From Cyclobacteriaceae bacterium (GTDB lineage: Bacteria; Bacteroidota; Bacteroidia; Cytophagales; Cyclobacteriaceae): a stretch of 32,298 bases of DNA. This document shows positions 10,137 through 19,969 of this stretch, piece by piece. The stretch spans positions 1-32,298 of the forward strand of contig JABFSO010000321.1 of assembly GCA_013140555.1 (NCBI GenBank). Direction: 5' to 3'. The translations under genes were made by a program, and so were the position numbers. Under the pieces are notes generated by a model, which saw only the letters and a program-made list of their open reading frames with translations, was not told the DNA's origin and ran no database searches. How positions within the stretch are numbered: position 1 is the stretch's first letter; each line of letters opens with the position of its first letter.

Positions 10137-10302
10137 CGTATTTGATTCTGAACAGAGTGCCTCGGGGCACTGCTGCAATTAATACTTATATTCCTCATGT
10201 CATATTCATTCATAAATTAACAAAATGATCAACTATGAATAACGCTTAGTTTCTTGCAGGAGACAATGCGTAGAGGTCAAAAGATTATGTAAACATAAAG
10301 CA

Positions 10303-10776
10303 ATGTACTGGGGCAAATATTTTAACAATATAAAAAATGAGTTACCGCTAATTACTTTGGTTAGTAGCTTCTATTTAATCCATGTTATCGTTTACACAGC
10401 TGATGACTTTAAAGTAGGTAGTCCACCTTATCTAGTGGCAATGGGAATCATTTTTCATTCACTTGTGGCCCTCATTCTAATTGATGAAAAAAGAAGAATT
10501 AAAGTTCTGGGATTTAGAAGACAAATAGAAAAAGTAATCCCATTTGGACTTATGGTCACTTATGGTATGAGATATTATTTAGAGTCACCCGATAAATTAA
10601 ATTCAGGATGGGTTGTTTTATTTCTTGTAACAGCCGTTCCTGTCATTGGGTATTTGTTTCTGGTTATTTACAAGATCCGGTGGTTCGTATTTTTACTTGA
10701 CCAAAGGCGGATTTACAACCATGGTTATATTCTGCTCTATGCCCTTGTTTATCTATGGGTAAAATACAGCAATTAA
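10303..10776 (+). CDS. hypothetical multi-pass membrane protein
   Basis: 157 aa with several hydrophobic segments. Confidence 0.6.
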   Translation: MYWGKYFNNIKNELPLITLVSSFYLIHVIVYTADDFKVGSPPYLVAMGIIFHSLVALILIDEKRRIKVLGFRRQIEKVIPFGLMVTYGMRYYLESPDKLNSGWVVLFLVTAVPVIGYLFLVIYKIRWFVFLLDQRRIYNHGYILLYALVYLWVKYSN

Positions 10777-10855
10777 GATGACGTATGAGGCAACGCTTAG
10801 AGGTTAAGGAAAGTAAAATTCAAATTCTGTATCAGAAGTAAAGTAAAAATAACCA

Positions 10856-11293
10856 ATGGAAAAGCTTCGAAAAATTCATCCCGACTTTCTTTACCTGTTG
10901 GAAATGAAAGACCAAAAACTCATCGATCTGTTTAAAGACTTGAGAGAATATATCCTTGAAATTCACCCGGACAGTAATGAGATACTTTATCATACACACG
11001 CCTTAACAACGGTGTTTTCAATTTCTGATAAACTGGGGGATGCGTTTTGCATGCTGCCCATCTATACCAATCACCTCAACTTAGGTTTTAACAAAGGTAC
11101 TTTGCTCAAAGATCCGCATCAACTATTAACCGGAACCGGAAATCTGATCCGGCATATTCCGGTAGAAAACCCTAAAGATTATCGCAACAAAAAGGTGAAA
11201 GACTTAATTAAATCAGCCGTTCAATTTGCTATTGATGAGATGGATAAAACAACATCAATCAAGAGAATGACGCTTTCGAAAATAAAAAAGTAA
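10856..11293 (+). CDS. DUF1801-like protein
   Basis: LFKDLREYILEIHPDSNEILYHTHALTTVFSISDK...NHLNLGFNKGTLLKDPHQLLTGTGNLIRHIPV. Confidence 0.7.
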   Translation: MEKLRKIHPDFLYLLEMKDQKLIDLFKDLREYILEIHPDSNEILYHTHALTTVFSISDKLGDAFCMLPIYTNHLNLGFNKGTLLKDPHQLLTGTGNLIRHIPVENPKDYRNKKVKDLIKSAVQFAIDEMDKTTSIKRMTLSKIKK

Positions 11294-11395
11294 AGTCACC
11301 ACAAAATCACACACAAAACTTTTAGGATACACTGAAATTAAATACCTTATCGCTGAATTACAATTCATTGCATACTTATTAAAAAAGATCATCAA

Positions 11396-11650
11396 ATGAC
11401 ACCTAAAAATCTCTCAGAACTAACCAATCAGGAATTGCTGGACGAAGCAAAAAAGATGAAATCATTTTCAATTACCAATGCCTTGTTTATTGGATTCTTA
11501 GCAGGGATTATAATTTTCAGTGTCGCTAAAAACACGTGGGGTTTTCTGACTTTAATACCCATGTATTTCATTTACAAACTAGTCAACGATCCAAAAAATA
11601 AACGAGCTCAGGAATTAGAAAAGCTTTTGAAGGAGCGTCATTTAAAGTAA
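11396..11650 (+). CDS. small two-TM membrane protein
   Basis: 84 aa with TM hairpin. Confidence 0.6.
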   Translation: MTPKNLSELTNQELLDEAKKMKSFSITNALFIGFLAGIIIFSVAKNTWGFLTLIPMYFIYKLVNDPKNKRAQELEKLLKERHLK

Positions 11651-11730
11651 ATGAAAATACACACCTTCCATTGCCTGAAAAGTGTCTGCTTCATGATCAT
11701 GTGTGGATTTAATGATAAAAGTCCTTTTAA

Positions 11731-12726
11731 ATGAAAGTTGTTGTCTATGTATTATTTCTGTTATCAGGCACAACTTTCGGTCAATCGCTGAAATTGACAG
11801 AAAGAGAAATTGAAAAATATGCAAAAGCGATTGACAAGCTGGTTGTTGAAAACAAAGTTGTAAGAGTTTCGCTTCCTAGTATGTCAGGCTGTGGGGGTGC
11901 TTTAGACGGATATTATTTGAATAAAAGTCTGGTGTTAGTACAAGCCGTATTTAGTGGTGAACTTGGATTCTTTTCGCAGCGCATATACGTGCAGCACGAT
12001 CAATTTCTTAAACTTATTTACAGAGAACATTTTGCTGAATGGGAAAAGTATTACGAAAAATATCCTGCTGAAAAGTATGAATTGGATTCAGCTAAAATGA
12101 CTTATACCGATACAGTATATTCAATTTCTCTGACCACTTCTACCCTCTTTCGCAAATCAGCTTCTCAAACAATCATTAGTAGGAAACCAAATCAAAAACT
12201 CATTGATAGAATGGTTAATTGTGGAAAATCGATGAAGTTGGAGCTGCAGGAAGTAATTGCACAAGTAGACAGTTTGAAATATATTAAAGAATTACCCTAT
12301 AGCTGCGAGGATGCAATTTGCGGAGATCAATTATATTGGGAAGCAATCAAATTACGCGATAATGGAATTGAACTACTGATTGACAAACTGGATGATTCCA
12401 CACTTACCAGTGCCAACGTAGTTCTATTCGGTGGTAACTATACAGTTGCCGATATTGCTTATAGTGCACTCACTGAAATCATCCACGACATTCCTACTTT
12501 TGAACTTCTGGGTGTTCCGTTTGATAAACCCGGTTGTGGTTATTGTGCCTATTGGAATCATGTAAGAAAATCAGATGCTAACAGACAAAAATTCAAAGAA
12601 GCGGTAAGAGCTTGGTATCACCAGAATAAACGTCAATTAGTTTGGGTAGAAAGCAACAACTTTGCAACCTGTGATTGCGGTGGAAAGCATCCAAATGGTG
12701 GGCATTATAAAATTAACAAAAGATAA
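11731..12726 (+). CDS. secreted hypothetical protein
   Basis: Signal peptide MKVVVYVLFLLSGTTFGQ; 331 aa. Confidence 0.7.
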   Translation: MKVVVYVLFLLSGTTFGQSLKLTEREIEKYAKAIDKLVVENKVVRVSLPSMSGCGGALDGYYLNKSLVLVQAVFSGELGFFSQRIYVQHDQFLKLIYREHFAEWEKYYEKYPAEKYELDSAKMTYTDTVYSISLTTSTLFRKSASQTIISRKPNQKLIDRMVNCGKSMKLELQEVIAQVDSLKYIKELPYSCEDAICGDQLYWEAIKLRDNGIELLIDKLDDSTLTSANVVLFGGNYTVADIAYSALTEIIHDIPTFELLGVPFDKPGCGYCAYWNHVRKSDANRQKFKEAVRAWYHQNKRQLVWVESNNFATCDCGGKHPNGGHYKINKR

Positions 12727-12728
12727 AA

Positions 12729-13037
12729 GTGAAACTGCCACAGTTATTAAAAAGCGTAAGACTCTTATTATTGTTTATCGTGGTAACAGGTTGTTCGGTA
12801 GATCACATGACTTATGTCTACGATACGAAAGGAAACCCAATCGAGGGAGTCACAATCGTATTCAATGATGAAATTTACAAGACCGATTCATTGGGTTTTG
12901 TAAAACTGCATCAAACCAGATCGATATTTGGTGGTTCCATGCGTTTTAGAGACTTTAAAAAAGAAAATCACAAGTACTTGTTTAAAAGCCTTCGGAGTAA
13001 CCAAAATAAGATTCGTATAATTTTAGAGGAAGAGTAG
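12729..13037 (+). CDS. lipoprotein with carboxypeptidase-regulatory-like fold
   Basis: LLLFIVVTGCS lipobox; VYDTKGNPIEGVTIVFNDEIYKTDSLGFVKL; GTG start 2 nt after the previous stop. Confidence 0.6.
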   Translation: MKLPQLLKSVRLLLLFIVVTGCSVDHMTYVYDTKGNPIEGVTIVFNDEIYKTDSLGFVKLHQTRSIFGGSMRFRDFKKENHKYLFKSLRSNQNKIRIILEEE

Positions 13038-13161
13038 CAGTGTCCCTTGAAGGAAAATCGGTGGATAGGTAAAGTGCAAGAACTAAACTCTCATTAAGCT
13101 ATCAAATAAGATGATTCCAATAGAAACAAAAGAGATTATCCACAGGAATTAAGCAAATGCA

Positions 13162-13638
13162 TTGAATAAGGCCGTAGCTATATTGATAATCATACTTCAA
13201 ATCGTTTGGACACTGATTCTTACCTCCGGTATTTTCATTTACTTTGGTGACTTTGCTTTTCTCGGAAGGCGTGGTCTTTTTGCAAATACATTTGAAATAG
13301 CAATTGCACTTTCCATTCTTACCATATTTACCTGTTTAATGGTTGGACTTCCCATCCGTATTTTTAAAAGAGCAAATCATTGGTGGTACACCCATTATTC
13401 AGTCGCAATAATCATTATAATCTGCGGGGTAACTTTTCTCTATTTGTCATCACTAGCAATTTTTAGCGAGAATATTAAGTATGATATTGATGGCGAAGCA
13501 GGAATAGAGCGACTTCCTAATACACAGCTTTCGATACCAGGTTGGTTGTTGATTACTTTCGGATTAGTTCATTTCTATCCACCAAGTCACATCATTGATC
13601 AAATGACACTGATTTTAAAGAAAACCTTTAAAGGCTAA
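13162..13638 (+). CDS. hypothetical multi-pass membrane protein
   Basis: 158 aa, four hydrophobic segments; TTG start uncertain. Confidence 0.55.
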   Translation: MNKAVAILIIILQIVWTLILTSGIFIYFGDFAFLGRRGLFANTFEIAIALSILTIFTCLMVGLPIRIFKRANHWWYTHYSVAIIIIICGVTFLYLSSLAIFSENIKYDIDGEAGIERLPNTQLSIPGWLLITFGLVHFYPPSHIIDQMTLILKKTFKG

Positions 13639-13806
13639 TTTATATTTTGTGATTTTAGTAACTTCACTTCTCTTCGGATTCTCCGCCTCGGGATTCTGAG
13701 GCACGAACAAAACTTCTTTTGGAACCAACTTTGATTTAAATGGATTTATTTTAATTTTTAACACATTGTACTAATCTGGATCAATTAATAGCAACCTGCC
13801 ACAAAA

Positions 13807-14316
13807 ATGGATCAGAAAATTAAAATAACATTTGAGTGCCATCAGGATTGGGAACAGATGAGAGCTTCCGGAAATGGACGCTTTTGTGAATTTTGTTCCA
13901 AGTCGGTACATGATTTTTCCAACAAATCGAAAATCGAAATAAGTAAAATAGGAAAGGAAGAATTGTGTGGAATGTTTTTGACCGAACAAGTAGACACCGA
14001 TTTAAGACCCATCGAATTCCCCGGCTATTTGAGAACTTCCCTTCTGACCATAGGAACTGTAATAGGGCTTGAATTAAAGCAAGCAAATGGGCAACCATTG
14101 AACCATCCTCCAAAAATCGAAAATGTAGTTACAGATACAGCAAAGACAGACACCCTTAATCTATCCAAGCAAGAAAACAAAATTGATCATTCGAAGACCG
14201 GATCAGATGAGTGCGAAAAGGTAAAGAAGTCCGCCAAAACAAAATATTACTTTTCTAAGCGTTTTCCCTTTATTGTGAAGAGAAGGGTCAGATTAATGGG
14301 ACGTTTTCGGGCATAG
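13807..14316 (+). CDS. Bacteroidetes-type CxxC protein (NGRFCEFCSKSVHDFSNKS)
   Basis: N-terminal ECHQDWEQM...GRFCEFCSKSVHDFS motif seen in many Bacteroidetes proteins of unknown function. Confidence 0.65.
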   Translation: MDQKIKITFECHQDWEQMRASGNGRFCEFCSKSVHDFSNKSKIEISKIGKEELCGMFLTEQVDTDLRPIEFPGYLRTSLLTIGTVIGLELKQANGQPLNHPPKIENVVTDTAKTDTLNLSKQENKIDHSKTGSDECEKVKKSAKTKYYFSKRFPFIVKRRVRLMGRFRA

Positions 14317-14337
14317 TGCGCATTGGCCAATTAATTT

Positions 14338-15201
14338 ATGAAAGTTTCTACTCTCCTATTCATTTTTCTTGCATCCCTAAATTGTGCTTTGGCCAATGAC
14401 ATTGACAACTTACAGACAACGGACGATGTTCAAAAGTTTCTTGAAGAAAAAGTAAATCGCAAATGGAGGAAGGTTCAATTCTTCGAAGATATACTAACCG
14501 AAGAGTCGTCTACTTATGGAAAAGGAAAATTCATAAAGATTGATTTGGATAACAATGGGCTTACCGATCTCATCATAAATGCGAAATATCTCTTTGCTGT
14601 TACTGACAAAGGGAATGGAAAATATGAATCCCATTTTATAGACAGAGATAATTTTAAAGGCAGGAATTATACGCTCAAAAGCATTTTTTACGTGGATAAA
14701 ACGCCCCTTTTAATCATAGAAAAATACAGCGCATTTAATTTAGAAGACCAAGTTAACCCTAAACCAGACACCCTGACATTGATATTTGGTGAATTCTATG
14801 AATACAATTCGACACCTGATCATTTCATTATTGATGAAATACGTTTTACCACTTCCTATTGCTTTGGAACCTGTCCGGTTTTTGAGCTCATTGTAAGTTC
14901 CGATGGAACGGCCAACTACCATGCGATCAAATACAATGATCAAAGCGGAAAGTTTCATACAGTCATTGATATGGTGAGTATCCATAAGTTGTTTGATTCA
15001 ATCAACTACTTAAATTTGACATCGCTGAAAGATCAATACCATGTTAATTGGACAGACGATCAAACTGCGACACTTGAAATAAAATTTAATAACGGGCAGG
15101 TGAAAAAGATCTCCGACTACGGAATGATAGCCACCTTTGGTCTTCAACACGTATACGCCCAATTTTTTGAATTCCGGAAGAGCCAGAAATGGAACAGATA
15201 A
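14338..15201 (+). CDS. secreted protein with DUF6438-like C-terminal region
   Basis: Signal peptide; IRFTTSYCFGTCPVFELIVSSDGTANYHAI. Confidence 0.65.
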   Translation: MKVSTLLFIFLASLNCALANDIDNLQTTDDVQKFLEEKVNRKWRKVQFFEDILTEESSTYGKGKFIKIDLDNNGLTDLIINAKYLFAVTDKGNGKYESHFIDRDNFKGRNYTLKSIFYVDKTPLLIIEKYSAFNLEDQVNPKPDTLTLIFGEFYEYNSTPDHFIIDEIRFTTSYCFGTCPVFELIVSSDGTANYHAIKYNDQSGKFHTVIDMVSIHKLFDSINYLNLTSLKDQYHVNWTDDQTATLEIKFNNGQVKKISDYGMIATFGLQHVYAQFFEFRKSQKWNR

Positions 15202-15890
15202 AAAGTACCCCCTCTATGAATCTTTCGGAACGAGCTGTTAGCTATTTAAAAACACTAGAGCGGGACAAGCAGTTCATAGTCAGTGAAGAGGAAACTCGTG
15301 CGCATCTGATGAGCTATGGAATCTTATCATAGGAGTTTATTAAATTTCAAATGGATTATTCTGGCTATCAATTAACTATTCAAAATGATCCGGGTAATAG
15401 TTTTTCTTGTAAGCTATTCTCGACAAAACAAATTCAGAAAAACGAAAAGGTTGAATTGATAAAGGCAGGTGATCGGTTATTGGAATGTTGTGGTAATCAT
15501 GCCACAGCGCAAATTACCTTTTTTCTTACCAACAAAGGTGAGCTATGCACCTTAGATGATGATGACTTACCCAATATATTACACAGTTCATTTGACAAAT
15601 TCGTAGAAGCATATGCTTTACGAAATCACATTTCACACCTAGAACGAAATCCATATTATTTTGAGGTGGCAAAACCTTCTGATCTGAATTTATTTATGGA
15701 CGAACGTTTTAAGGTATTAGAAGAATGTACAGATTCATATAACCGGTGGTGGACAGATGAACAACTATTTGCTGTAAAAGGTGTTTGGCTTGATCGTCCC
15801 GAATTCTACTTTCACGTTTATGGAAAAACACCGCGATTATGCAGTGATCTTATTAATGATCTGAAGATGCAGGGGATTCTGAAAAAGTAA
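15189..15890 (+). pseudogene. SMI1/KNR4 (SUKH)-like protein gene interrupted by in-frame TAG at 15330-15332
   Basis: ATG at 15189 and the ORF starting 15351 share a frame: MEQIKSTPSMNLSERAVSYLKTLERDKQFIVSEEETRAHLMSYGILS*EFIKFQMDYSGYQLTIQNDPG... Family assignment tentative. Confidence 0.6.
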
Positions 15891-15957
15891 TGGTTCAACT
15901 TTGTATATTACGATTGACTAATGTTATTCTACAATTAACTAAAATATAAATAAACAT

Positions 15958-16932
15958 ATGAAGGCAAAATATAAAATAGTGACATTCCTACTACTGGTAG
16001 TCTGCTTTCCATCCTTAGCGCAAGAGGCAAAGCCCAAAGATTATTTTAATAAAGAGGTAAAAGAAGGGCAGCTTGCTACAACTCAGAAGTTTCTTCGGTC
16101 CATGGAAGCCGGTCAGGTAACGCAAGCACTGATATTAGTAGACGCGAGCCATGTAAAACAGAATCCACAAATACAAAAAGAACTGACCAGCGTTTCTGCA
16201 TTGATTCAAAAAATCAAAAGCTATACAGAAGTATCTGAAGGCCTTATCGTGTATGAAGATAATCATAACGTCTATCGTTGCGTCTATTATGATGACAAAA
16301 CAGAATATCAGCAAATCGACCTCCATTATCAGGAAGGCAATCCGGCATCAAAAATTGTAAAGCTGGCATTCAAAGATGAAAAGACTTTAAAAAAAGAAAA
16401 GGATGAGCGAGAACTAGATATGAACGAGCCACCTCCCCCACCTCCATTTGAATCAACTGCGAAAAAGGAACTCACGCTAAACAATGAAACCCGTCTCGTA
16501 AAACATAAAGTATTCAATGCGGTTGAAATATCACTTCCTGAAGTGACCAACCGATTGGCAGACAAAAATGGGCTCTCAGAAGGAATGGGGTTCGTGTATT
16601 TTGCTAGTACCAACGATGAAATAAACATCACAATTAGAAAAATGGAGCCGTTAAATCTGACTGAAGTCAAAGATATGATGGACGCTATGTCAGTATCGAT
16701 GTATAACGGTAAAATTTTGAGAAGTGAAATACTGGTAAAAAATAAAATCAAGATTTTTGTGACTGACATTAAGGGGCAATGGAATGGCGAAGGCGAGACG
16801 ATCGGAATGTTTCGATATTATTTTAATGTAAAAGGAGATTCCTATAATCTGTTGATGAAATATCCTGCCCATTTGATCGAGAGTTGGAAAGAACTAAAAG
16901 ATAAAATGATTGCATCGATTGAAATCAAATAA
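15958..16932 (+). CDS. secreted hypothetical protein
   Basis: Signal peptide MKAKYKIVTFLLLVVCFPSLAQ; Pro-rich linker NEPPPPPPFES. Confidence 0.7.
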   Translation: MKAKYKIVTFLLLVVCFPSLAQEAKPKDYFNKEVKEGQLATTQKFLRSMEAGQVTQALILVDASHVKQNPQIQKELTSVSALIQKIKSYTEVSEGLIVYEDNHNVYRCVYYDDKTEYQQIDLHYQEGNPASKIVKLAFKDEKTLKKEKDERELDMNEPPPPPPFESTAKKELTLNNETRLVKHKVFNAVEISLPEVTNRLADKNGLSEGMGFVYFASTNDEINITIRKMEPLNLTEVKDMMDAMSVSMYNGKILRSEILVKNKIKIFVTDIKGQWNGEGETIGMFRYYFNVKGDSYNLLMKYPAHLIESWKELKDKMIASIEIK

Positions 16933-16984
16933 TTATTGCCGGCTACTCACGCTAACGAAAGCTATTCCTCTTTATAACACCTGC

Positions 16985-17539
16985 ATGCGAACCTCATTAT
17001 TTATCTTGTTAATTGCGTTGACTGTACTATTCGGTTGCAAGGATGCAAAGAAATCGAACACGAACTTATCGATTACAGTTGTCGATTCAACCGCTGTTTT
17101 GTATAGTAATCATTTAGCTCATGAGTTCTCAGACCACCTTGAAAAGGACAGTTTCAAAATCTCTATCACTGGTAAAACCATACTTACCGGGCAGGTAAAG
17201 TTTGAGATCAAAAGTGCAAATGGAGAAATTCTATTGAACGAAACCTTTCCCTCCTATTACCTATTGGGTGACTCAGAGTATGTGGAACGCACGGATCAAC
17301 AAAAAGAAGAATGGATTAAAAAAAGAGTAGATGAGTTCTTTAACGAGGACAACTTTCATCAGCCGGCCATTACAAATCCGAAGTTTGACGAAGATTACTC
17401 TAACAAAGATATTTGGGAAGAGATTGCAGTCGATAAAACGGCTATTGGTTTCTTCTATTTAGTCGGAGAAGAAGATGGGCGTCAAATTGCCTACTCTAAG
17501 AAGCAAAAGAAGGTGGTGATGTATTTTAATTGCTGTTAG
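16985..17539 (+). CDS. hypothetical lipoprotein
   Basis: In-frame ATG at 16985 gives MRTSLFILLIALTVLFGCKDAKK (lipobox); preferred over listed start 16910. Confidence 0.65.
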   Translation: MRTSLFILLIALTVLFGCKDAKKSNTNLSITVVDSTAVLYSNHLAHEFSDHLEKDSFKISITGKTILTGQVKFEIKSANGEILLNETFPSYYLLGDSEYVERTDQQKEEWIKKRVDEFFNEDNFHQPAITNPKFDEDYSNKDIWEEIAVDKTAIGFFYLVGEEDGRQIAYSKKQKKVVMYFNCC

Positions 17540-17575
17540 CTACCAATCCACAATCACTACTATAAAAGAAGCAAC

Positions 17576-18751
17576 ATGACCGGAGAGTTTAAATCATCAA
17601 AAGATTGGAAAATCTATATTTACACAGCTGCACCCTTGCTCATTGCTTTTTTTATTTTCTTAGGGTTCATGGCAATTTATTCGGATTACTCAGACCTAGA
17701 ATCCAAACTTATCTTACTTCCTGTTTCTGTGGGAGGTACCCTATTTTTTATCTACGTTATTGTTGATGGCATTAAAGGAAAGGTAGTCATAGATCAAAAA
17801 TCCATTTCTATCATTGGCGCTTTTAGTACCAAAGCCTTGGCGTTTCATGAAATTAAAGGATATCGGATCAGAGAGAACTTGATCTTCTTAGAATCCAATA
17901 CAAAAATCAAAAAATCTTTGAAGCTCAGTGACTCTTTTGAGAAATCAGAAGAAATAAAAGATTGGATCGTTCACTCCTTCATGGAGTTGGACAGCTATGA
18001 TGTTGCGCAAGAAGAACATAAGATTTTGACAAACGAAGAATTAGGAAAAAACCAAGAAGAACGAGCTCATCATCTGAAGCAAGCTAAATCAATCGCTCAA
18101 TCTCTAAACATAATCGGTGGATTGACTTGTGCGTGGTTATTGTTTTATCCGAAGCCTTACCTCATAAGCGTATCTGCCGGTATACTGATACCTGCCCTTG
18201 CCCTTTTGTCCGTTTATGTATTCAAAGGGCTCATACAAATCAATGAGAAAACGAAAAGCGCACATCCCTCCATCATTTATGGTTTACTATTACCAAGCTT
18301 CGGGCTTTTAATACGAGCGACTACGGATTATGAACTTCTGGAGTATAAAAGCACACTGGCTAACTCCGGTGCAATTGCATTCACTCTTACCGTTCTATTG
18401 ATTCGCCTGACAAGCGAACTAAAATTCAGCCATTGGAATGACTACCTGACAGCCATTTTTATTTCAGCGGTTTTATTTGCCTACTCGTATAGTTTGGTAG
18501 TCGTCATAAATTGTGCATTCGATAAATCAGAGGAAAACATATTTAGAACGGAAGTAGTGAGCAAGGAGATTGAATCAGGGAAATCGACTCGTTATTTCTT
18601 AACACTGAAGCCCTGGGGACCCAGAACAGAATCCGAACGTTTAAAAGTAACTGAGGAACAATATAATCTTACAAGCCAAGGGGAAACCATTTTGGTGCAT
18701 CTTAAGCCGGGTCTTTTGAAAACCGCATGGTTCTATCTTGAGATTAAGTAA
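17576..18751 (+). CDS. hypothetical multi-pass membrane protein
   Basis: 391 aa; TM-rich, with PH-like segment VVIDQKSISIIGAFSTKALAFHEIKGYRI. Confidence 0.65.
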   Translation: MTGEFKSSKDWKIYIYTAAPLLIAFFIFLGFMAIYSDYSDLESKLILLPVSVGGTLFFIYVIVDGIKGKVVIDQKSISIIGAFSTKALAFHEIKGYRIRENLIFLESNTKIKKSLKLSDSFEKSEEIKDWIVHSFMELDSYDVAQEEHKILTNEELGKNQEERAHHLKQAKSIAQSLNIIGGLTCAWLLFYPKPYLISVSAGILIPALALLSVYVFKGLIQINEKTKSAHPSIIYGLLLPSFGLLIRATTDYELLEYKSTLANSGAIAFTLTVLLIRLTSELKFSHWNDYLTAIFISAVLFAYSYSLVVVINCAFDKSEENIFRTEVVSKEIESGKSTRYFLTLKPWGPRTESERLKVTEEQYNLTSQGETILVHLKPGLLKTAWFYLEIK

Positions 18752-18830
18752 TAGGAAAGAATTAAGATGCTATGCTTGCTCTCCTACCATCGCTTCGCAT
18801 CTAAATGATCCTTTGTCAACCCAACCGATA

Positions 18831-19322
18831 ATGAAGGTATATTTTTTTACCTTCGTTTCTCCTCTAAAAGAAAAACCTACTGTGAATACCAACAAGGATA
18901 CAGAAATATACAGCGAACGAGTTTTAAACACCCCGGTAGAGAAAGTATATCAGGCTTTCGCTAATCCTCTCTATTTACAAAAATGGTGGGGACCGGAAGG
19001 ATTCACCAATACTATTCATGAGTTTAACTTAGTGCCGGAAGGAAAATGGCTATTAACCATGCATGGCCCCGAGAAAGGGAATTATGAGAATTCATCTGTG
19101 TTTAAAACCATTATCCCCAACAAACTAGTAGCATGGACCAGACTATCTCAGCCTCTCTTCGATATGGAAATCGGGTTTGATAAACTCTCAGATTCAACTT
19201 CTAAGATATCGTTTCGCATGATTTTTAAAACAGCTGAAGAATGTGATAAGATTAGACGATTTGCCGAACCTAAAAACGAAGAGAACTTCGATCGACTTGA
19301 AAGAGAATTGACACTTCTATAA
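18831..19322 (+). CDS. SRPBCC/AHSA1-domain protein
   Basis: TPVEKVYQAFANPLYLQKWWGPEGFTNTIHEFNLVPEGKWLLTMHGPEKGNY; in-frame ATG 18831 preferred. Confidence 0.8.
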   Translation: MKVYFFTFVSPLKEKPTVNTNKDTEIYSERVLNTPVEKVYQAFANPLYLQKWWGPEGFTNTIHEFNLVPEGKWLLTMHGPEKGNYENSSVFKTIIPNKLVAWTRLSQPLFDMEIGFDKLSDSTSKISFRMIFKTAEECDKIRRFAEPKNEENFDRLERELTLL

Positions 19323-19370
19323 AAACGATTTTTTGCCCTCTCCTATTTATGATTAAACGTCTATGGATTC

Positions 19371-19829
19371 ATGTTACAATTTGAGTTAGCCACCACCGAA
19401 GCAATTCCTACCCTTCTGGAGATGATGGAAGAATTCTATGCCATCGATCACTATCCTTTTCACAAGGAGAAAAATAAGAACAACTTAAACATCTTCCTAT
19501 CCAATCCTGAATTGGGCAGGCTGTGGTTGGTAAAAATGGATCATGAAATAGCCGGATATGTTTGCCTGGCTTATTGTTTCAGTTTTGAATACGGTGGCCG
19601 CGATGCATTTATAGACGAGTTCTTTCTTCGACCGCCATTCAGAAACAAAGGGATTGGCCAACAAACTATGGATTTTCTGGAAACACAATCGAGCCAATTA
19701 GGCGTAAACGCTATACATCTAGAAGTAGAGAAACACAATGAAGCCGGCAAGAAGCTTTATCTGAAAAAAGGATTTACCGATACGGGTCGTCATTTGTTGA
19801 ATAAAGTGGTAATGTTTGTTAATGGGTAG
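19371..19829 (+). CDS. GNAT-family N-acetyltransferase
   Basis: IDEFFLRPPFRNKGIGQQTMDFLE...LEVEKHNEAGKKLYLKKGF. Confidence 0.88.
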   Translation: MLQFELATTEAIPTLLEMMEEFYAIDHYPFHKEKNKNNLNIFLSNPELGRLWLVKMDHEIAGYVCLAYCFSFEYGGRDAFIDEFFLRPPFRNKGIGQQTMDFLETQSSQLGVNAIHLEVEKHNEAGKKLYLKKGFTDTGRHLLNKVVMFVNG

Positions 19830-19893
19830 TTTCCTAGACAAAGACCAATCGCTCGACATCCAATTGCACGACACATATTATGTGATTAATTGA
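19822..19893 (+). pseudogene. short remnant encoding MGSFLDKDQSLDIQLHDTYYVIN*
   Basis: LDIQLHDTYYVI matches a motif of heme-copper-oxidase-like and small Bacteroidetes membrane proteins; the following TM part is absent. Confidence 0.4.
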
Positions 19894-19969
19894 AAAACCG
19901 GATTATGGCATTTCAGTATAGATTGATTAAAGCTATATTTGGCAATCTATCTCCGAACATAAATCCCCT

